From an uncultured Saprospiraceae bacterium (GTDB taxonomy: Bacteria > Bacteroidota > Bacteroidia > Chitinophagales > Saprospiraceae): a DNA stretch of 36,306 bases. Positions 33,690-36,306 of the stretch are shown here, piece by piece. Below the pieces are notes generated by a model. It saw nothing but the letters and a program-made list of their open reading frames with translations, did no database searches and was not told where the DNA came from. A program made the translations under genes and the position numbers. The DNA lies in assembly GCA_937929835.1 (NCBI GenBank), contig CALFUU010000148.1:1-36306 (forward strand), read 5' to 3'. Positions within the stretch are counted from its first letter, which is position 1; each line of letters opens with the position of its first letter.

Positions 33690-35261
33690 CTATTCGTATT
33701 CTAGAAGGTTAAGAACTTCCTGGTCTAGGGCACGCAGCATTGCCTCATAAGGGCCAGACTGCACTTTACCTATCTGTCCATCCTGTTTGCTGGACTGCAC
33801 GTCTTTGCCAATCAATCGACTGATAATCGTACCGTCAAATCCACCAATGAGGATAGTACCTTTGTCATCAAGAGTGCTCGGAAAGTCTTGTCCTCTTCCA
33901 GTCACCCACCACCAAACGATTCTTATCTCTGATAGGCCTACTTGTTTCAGTTTCCGCATCGCTGTCTCGTAGTTGGTCTTCATACTCCCTGCAGGATTAA
34001 ACTGCATATCCGATACCACGACCAGCGTTGTAGGATAATCTGCTATAGGAATGTCTGGCTGTATTCTTCTCATCTTGACTATAGTATCTATAACCGATTG
34101 AAAATTTGTACTGCCCCAAGCTGTCTGCTCCTTGGTCAACTGTAGAACTTTATCACTGAAGGTGCCACTCAATTTCTTTGCTCTAGAAACATTGTCAAAC
34201 ATGATCACGTGATCCTGAAAGGCGCCTTTGATCAAAGTAGAGAAATAGACACCCAAACTGATGCAGATATCAAAGGCTGTTGTATCTGCTACAGCTGCCT
34301 GCATAGAGCCTGAAGTATCTAAGGCACACCAGACATTCTCTTGTTGTGTCTCTTCTGCTTCCGCTAGTCGTATCAATCCCTCAAACTGCTTATCGACAGT
34401 GTGCTTCTGCGCTAAGGACATAGATGCCGATACTGTCTTCATAAGCTCATACACATAGCCAGTAAACTTTGCGACGGGCTGACTCTTGATCCACTTGAGA
34501 TACTTCATATCTATGTTGTGTCTCTCAATGAATGTGCTGCCATCCTCTCTAGTGACATTGACCATTTGGTGCAACGCTTTCCCAGGCACTTTCTTGAAGT
34601 CGATTTGATCAAACAATCGATTACTGATCTGCTGCTGAAACTGGTGAGCTGTACCTGAGGACTTGAATTTCCGATACTGCACAGGTGTCCAATTCAAAAA
34701 TTTACAGAGTCCTAAGGCAAAGGCATTCAACGCTATATGTCTTTCATTTGAAATGTTGGATTTAGATCTTATTCTAGGAAGATACTTTGATAATAAGTTA
34801 GAATTGTACTCGCAATAGATGCCTCTCAGTATCAGATTGTAGACCTCTGTCTTATCTATTTCTCCTAGAGTATCTTGATGCCACAAGTCTTTCCAGCTAC
34901 CCACTAATGGAATCAACCATAAGTTCTTGGACAAAGTATCAGGCTGATATCTAGCCAGCCAGATCAAGGCTTTGCGAAATTCATCTCTATTCCCTTGTCC
35001 TTTTTGGACAGCTTCACCTTGATGAAATCCTTTGCTCTTTCTAGTGACGATTCTGTTGTAGAAGATGATCTTAATCGTATCTAGTGGAGATTCATCCCAC
35101 ATCTGTGATATATCTGCAAACACTTCTTCTAGAGGTCTGTTTCTATAGGTGCCACATTTGGAGAAGTAATCCAATAAGGCCGAACCTGTAGTCGAGTTAG
35201 ATAGAGCACCATTTTCTGTAAAGGTGTTCTTTCTGTATAGCATTTTTAAAAAGTTATTCAT
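33690..35261 (-). CDS. DUF2828-type protein: helical repeat plus vWA domain (Ro60/TROVE-like)
   Basis: A 523-residue cytoplasmic protein. Residues ~1-300 are helical, with the block Gly-Ser-Trp-Lys-Asp-Leu-Trp (121-127) seen in this family. Residues ~308-490 are a von Willebrand A domain with a complete metal site: Asp315-x-Ser317-x-Ser319, Thr385 and Asp418. This layout is shared with Ro60/TROVE proteins, ring-shaped binders of Y RNAs and misfolded RNAs; homology to them is my inference from architecture. tRNA genes and hairpin repeats lie just upstream and tRNA-like remnants just downstream, all on the same strand, which suggests tRNA or tRNA-like RNA as the ligand. The start is the ATG at 35261; Met7 is an alternative. 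No RtcB ligase is visible in the window. Confidence 0.82.
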   Translation of the reverse strand: MNNFLKMLYRKNTFTENGALSNSTTGSALLDYFSKCGTYRNRPLEEVFADISQMWDESPLDTIKIIFYNRIVTRKSKGFHQGEAVQKGQGNRDEFRKALIWLARYQPDTLSKNLWLIPLVGSWKDLWHQDTLGEIDKTEVYNLILRGIYCEYNSNLLSKYLPRIRSKSNISNERHIALNAFALGLCKFLNWTPVQYRKFKSSGTAHQFQQQISNRLFDQIDFKKVPGKALHQMVNVTREDGSTFIERHNIDMKYLKWIKSQPVAKFTGYVYELMKTVSASMSLAQKHTVDKQFEGLIRLAEAEETQQENVWCALDTSGSMQAAVADTTAFDICISLGVYFSTLIKGAFQDHVIMFDNVSRAKKLSGTFSDKVLQLTKEQTAWGSTNFQSVIDTIVKMRRIQPDIPIADYPTTLVVVSDMQFNPAGSMKTNYETAMRKLKQVGLSEIRIVWWWVTGRGQDFPSTLDDKGTILIGGFDGTIISRLIGKDVQSSKQDGQIGKVQSGPYEAMLRALDQEVLNLLEYE

Positions 35262-35367
35262 TGTATTTCTGTTTGATGACTCAAAGATGAAAGCCCATTG
35301 CGCAATGTTATTGCGTAGTTTGTTTGTTTTATCTTTTGGTTGTTATTACTTAAGTTAATTTTTGAAT

Positions 35368-35391
35368 GGAGAAGCTTATTTCTACTTCTCC
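35368..35391. other. Hairpin in the leader of the DUF2828 gene
   Basis: GGAGAAG and CTTCTCC form a 7-bp perfect stem around a 10-nt loop, ~106 bp upstream of the DUF2828 start codon. A second short hairpin (CGCAAT-GTT-ATTGCG) lies near 35300. There is no T run, so these are not simple terminators. Confidence 0.4.
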
Positions 35392-35466
35392 TTTCCATAA
35401 CCCTAAATAATTGATGTTAAAAAAATAGGAGCCGACCTTTGTAAGCTCTTTGAACTTAGTTTTTTG

Positions 35467-35539
35467 TATTCCCAGCAGGATTCGAACCTGCACCAACAGA
35501 GTCAAAGTCTGTTATGCTAACCATTTACACCAAGGGAAT
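35467..35539 (-). tRNA. tRNA-Gln (UUG)
   Basis: 73 nt on the minus strand. The anticodon loop is CTTTGAC (anticodon TTG) on a perfect ACAGA/TCTGT stem. The T arm is perfect (GCAGG-TTCGAAT-CCTGC), the D loop keeps GG, and the discriminator is A. The acceptor has six pairs and one T-T mismatch at its base. CCA is not encoded. It is the tRNA nearest to the DUF2828 gene, 205 bp upstream of its start. Confidence 0.88.
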
Positions 35540-35548
35540 GAACGAACG

Positions 35549-35640
35549 GTCCTGCCCATTGGCAGGAACCGAAGTCTTAAATAGACTTCGGTAGTGAGAG
35601 AACCGCAACATCAGTTGCGGCGCATAACCCACATCATAAG
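35549..35640 (-). repeat. 92-bp three-hairpin repeat, copy A
   Basis: This copy contains three consecutive perfect hairpins: CCTGCC/GGCAGG (6 bp), ACCGAAGTCT/AGACTTCGGT (10 bp, 5-nt loop) and CCGCAAC/GTTGCGG (7 bp, 4-nt loop). It begins 10 bp from tRNA-Gln. It differs from copy B at three positions. The density of stems indicates a structured RNA, likely on the tRNA-array transcript. Confidence 0.8.
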
Positions 35641-35672
35641 AAGCAACTATTTATAATTTTCTTCACCATTTA

Positions 35673-35769
35673 GATATGTCCTGCCCATTGGCAGGAACCG
35701 AAGTCTTAAATAGACTTCGGTAGTGAGAGAACCGCAACATCAGTAGCGGCGCATAGCCCATATCATAAG
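35673..35769 (-). repeat. Three-hairpin repeat, copy B, with closing stem (cloverleaf-like)
   Basis: Same unit as copy A (35678-35769), but here flanking bases add a closing stem, GATATG (35673-35678) with CATATC (35759-35764). The ~92-nt RNA can therefore fold as a four-arm cloverleaf: closing stem plus three hairpins. One A-A mismatch interrupts the CCGC hairpin. It has no T loop or normal 7-nt anticodon loop, so it is not a standard tRNA. Confidence 0.65.
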
Positions 35770-35789
35770 GTGATGTTATTTAAATTTTT

Positions 35790-35880
35790 CACTCTACCGT
35801 TGTAGGGTGAATTAAAAAGTAATTGAGGGTAGCTTCAGCTATACGCTTCGGTTCGCAAGCCCAAAAGTCCGTTTAGAACC
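35790..35880 (-). repeat. Second hairpin repeat family, copy 1 (decayed)
   Basis: This copy starts with an 8-bp hairpin (CACTCTAC/GTAGGGTG, one T-G pair), then AATTA-AAAAG-TAATT, then a shared AGCTATACGCTTCGGTTCGC block. Its final hairpin, intact in copy 2, is degraded here. Confidence 0.65.
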
Positions 35881-35899
35881 TTCTTCTTTTAATGATTTT

Positions 35900-36002
35900 C
35901 TCTCTGCCTTTGTAGAAAGTGAATTAAAAAGTAATTGAGGGTACGCCTCAGCTATACGCTTCGGTTCGCAAACCCCAAGGTCCGTTTAGGACCTTTGGGT
36001 TT
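35900..36002 (-). repeat. Second hairpin repeat family, copy 2, with 14-bp hairpin
   Basis: Shares the AATTA-AAAAG-TAATT hairpin and the AGCTATACGCTTCGGTTCGC block with copy 1, offset by ~112 bp. It ends in AAACCCCAAGGTCC/GGACCTTTGGGTTT (35970-36002), a 14-bp stem with one mismatch and a GTTTA loop. That hairpin lies six bases past the 3' end of tRNA-His, without a T run on the minus strand, so a processing signal is as likely as a terminator. Confidence 0.65.
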
Positions 36003-36008
36003 GCTCAG

Positions 36009-36080
36009 GGTGAACTTGAGACTCGAACTCTTTTCTTCTCGGTCACAACGAGATGTTTTACCTGTTAAACTAAGTCCACC
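36009..36080 (-). tRNA. tRNA-His (GUG), with weakened T stem
   Basis: 72 nt on the minus strand. The anticodon loop is TTGTGAC (anticodon GTG) on a perfect TCTCG/CGAGA stem. Eight continuous end pairs (GGTGGACT with AGTTCACC) can include the extra G-1:C73 pair typical of tRNA-His. The D arm is intact (GTTT/AAAC, loop with GG). The T loop is TTCGAGT, but its stem has only three pairs (GAG/CTC) next to A-A mismatches. CCA is not encoded. Confidence 0.82.
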
Positions 36081-36098
36081 ATTTTAGTCAATATTAAG

Positions 36099-36173
36099 TA
36101 CTCCAACCAAGACTCGAACTTGGACCTGTATGGTGTTTAAGACCATTGCCTCTGCCAATTGGGCTACTGGAGC
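36099..36173 (-). tRNA. tRNA with UAA anticodon (reads UUA, Leu) but short variable loop
   Basis: 75 nt on the minus strand, with a full cloverleaf: 7-bp acceptor with two G-T pairs, D arm GCC/GGC with GG in the loop, ATGGT/ACCAT anticodon stem, CTTAAAC loop (anticodon TAA), CCAAG/CTTGG T stem and TTCGAGT loop, discriminator A. Normal bacterial tRNA-Leu has a long variable arm; this one has six nucleotides (ACAGGT). It is a class I tRNA with a leucine anticodon, so its charging identity is uncertain. It lies 18 bp from tRNA-His. Confidence 0.78.
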
Positions 36174-36187
36174 TTTCAATTTTTTTG

Positions 36188-36259
36188 CTACCGTGATAGG
36201 ACTCAAACCCATACCTTGCGATCCGTAGTCGCAGATGCTTTCAGTTACACCACACGGCA
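36188..36259 (-). tRNA. tRNA-Arg (ACG), with altered elbow bases
   Basis: 72 nt on the minus strand. The acceptor is TGCCGTG/CACGGTA (one G-T pair). The anticodon stem TGCGA/TCGCA is perfect and the loop CTACGGA carries anticodon ACG. The T stem pairs, but the T loop is TTTGAGT instead of TTCGANT, and the D loop (AACTGAAA) lacks the usual GG. The D-loop/T-loop tertiary contact is therefore lost on both sides. It lies 14 bp upstream, in transcription order, of the UAA tRNA. Confidence 0.75.
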
Positions 36260-36306
36260 ATGTTGAGTCAATGTGTAATTTTCATTGTACTTACTTTTAA
36301 GTGACT
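36260..36306. other. Window edge after the tRNA array
   Basis: 47 bp with no feature I can support. The array probably continues to the right, because the tRNAs here are only 14-18 bp apart and are read from beyond the edge. Confidence 0.3.

Noticed and set aside
35970-36002. The 14-bp hairpin as a standard intrinsic terminator
   Set aside because: No U run follows it on the minus strand, and more tRNA-array sequence lies downstream.

Overview
The window reads as a chromosome segment of a Bacteroidota bacterium, probably of the Saprospiria or a related environmental lineage. The evidence is a PorP/SprF-type protein of the type IX secretion system (T9SS), three proteins ending in T9SS sorting tails, a SusC/SusD pair, a GLPGLI-family protein, and a promoter with the Bacteroidota -7 element TAnnTTTG. 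Placement below phylum is inference.

Layout. 1-128 is the 3' end of a gene cut by the window edge. 129-812 is non-coding and holds three tandem copies of a ~227-bp repeat. 813-6524 carries housekeeping and envelope genes: a GSCFA protein (-), PorP/SprF (+), then a tight + strand run of bactofilin, AtpZ-like protein, a small membrane protein and a 2OG-Fe dioxygenase, followed by a GH5 glycosidase with a T9SS tail (-). 6680-11237 is a minus-strand group of an outer-membrane beta-barrel protein, a GLPGLI protein and a PRMT-like methyltransferase.

11773-32624 is a ~21-kb starch/maltodextrin locus, all on the + strand. It runs: cytoplasmic GH13 alpha-glucosidase; a Nudix-fold (NrtR-type) regulator; a GH13 lipoprotein; an MFS sugar carrier; a second GH13 lipoprotein with a glycogen-binding-like domain; a SusE/F-like lipoprotein; SusC; SusD; a GH13 enzyme with a T9SS tail; a CotH/lamin-tail protein with a T9SS tail; and a SusA-like neopullulanase. 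The inferred flow is surface binding and cleavage, SusCD import, periplasmic cleavage, MFS uptake and cytoplasmic hydrolysis. Two copies of one palindrome, GTGTCA-N3-TGACAC with identical flanks, sit at the same place relative to a -7-like element in front of the regulator gene and the SusE/F-like gene. They are strong candidate operators for the regulator.

The right end (33257-36306) is the most unusual part. On the minus strand, a dense array of divergent tRNA genes (Arg-ACG, a short-variable-loop tRNA with a UAA anticodon, His-GUG, Gln-UUG) and two families of repeated hairpin RNAs lead into a gene for a DUF2828-type protein. That protein has a helical N-terminal region and an intact von Willebrand A metal site, an architecture like Ro60/TROVE proteins. 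Downstream of it lie two tRNA-like remnants, one of which is an acceptor plus T-arm minihelix. I propose this as a candidate tRNA-array / Ro60-like RNP locus.
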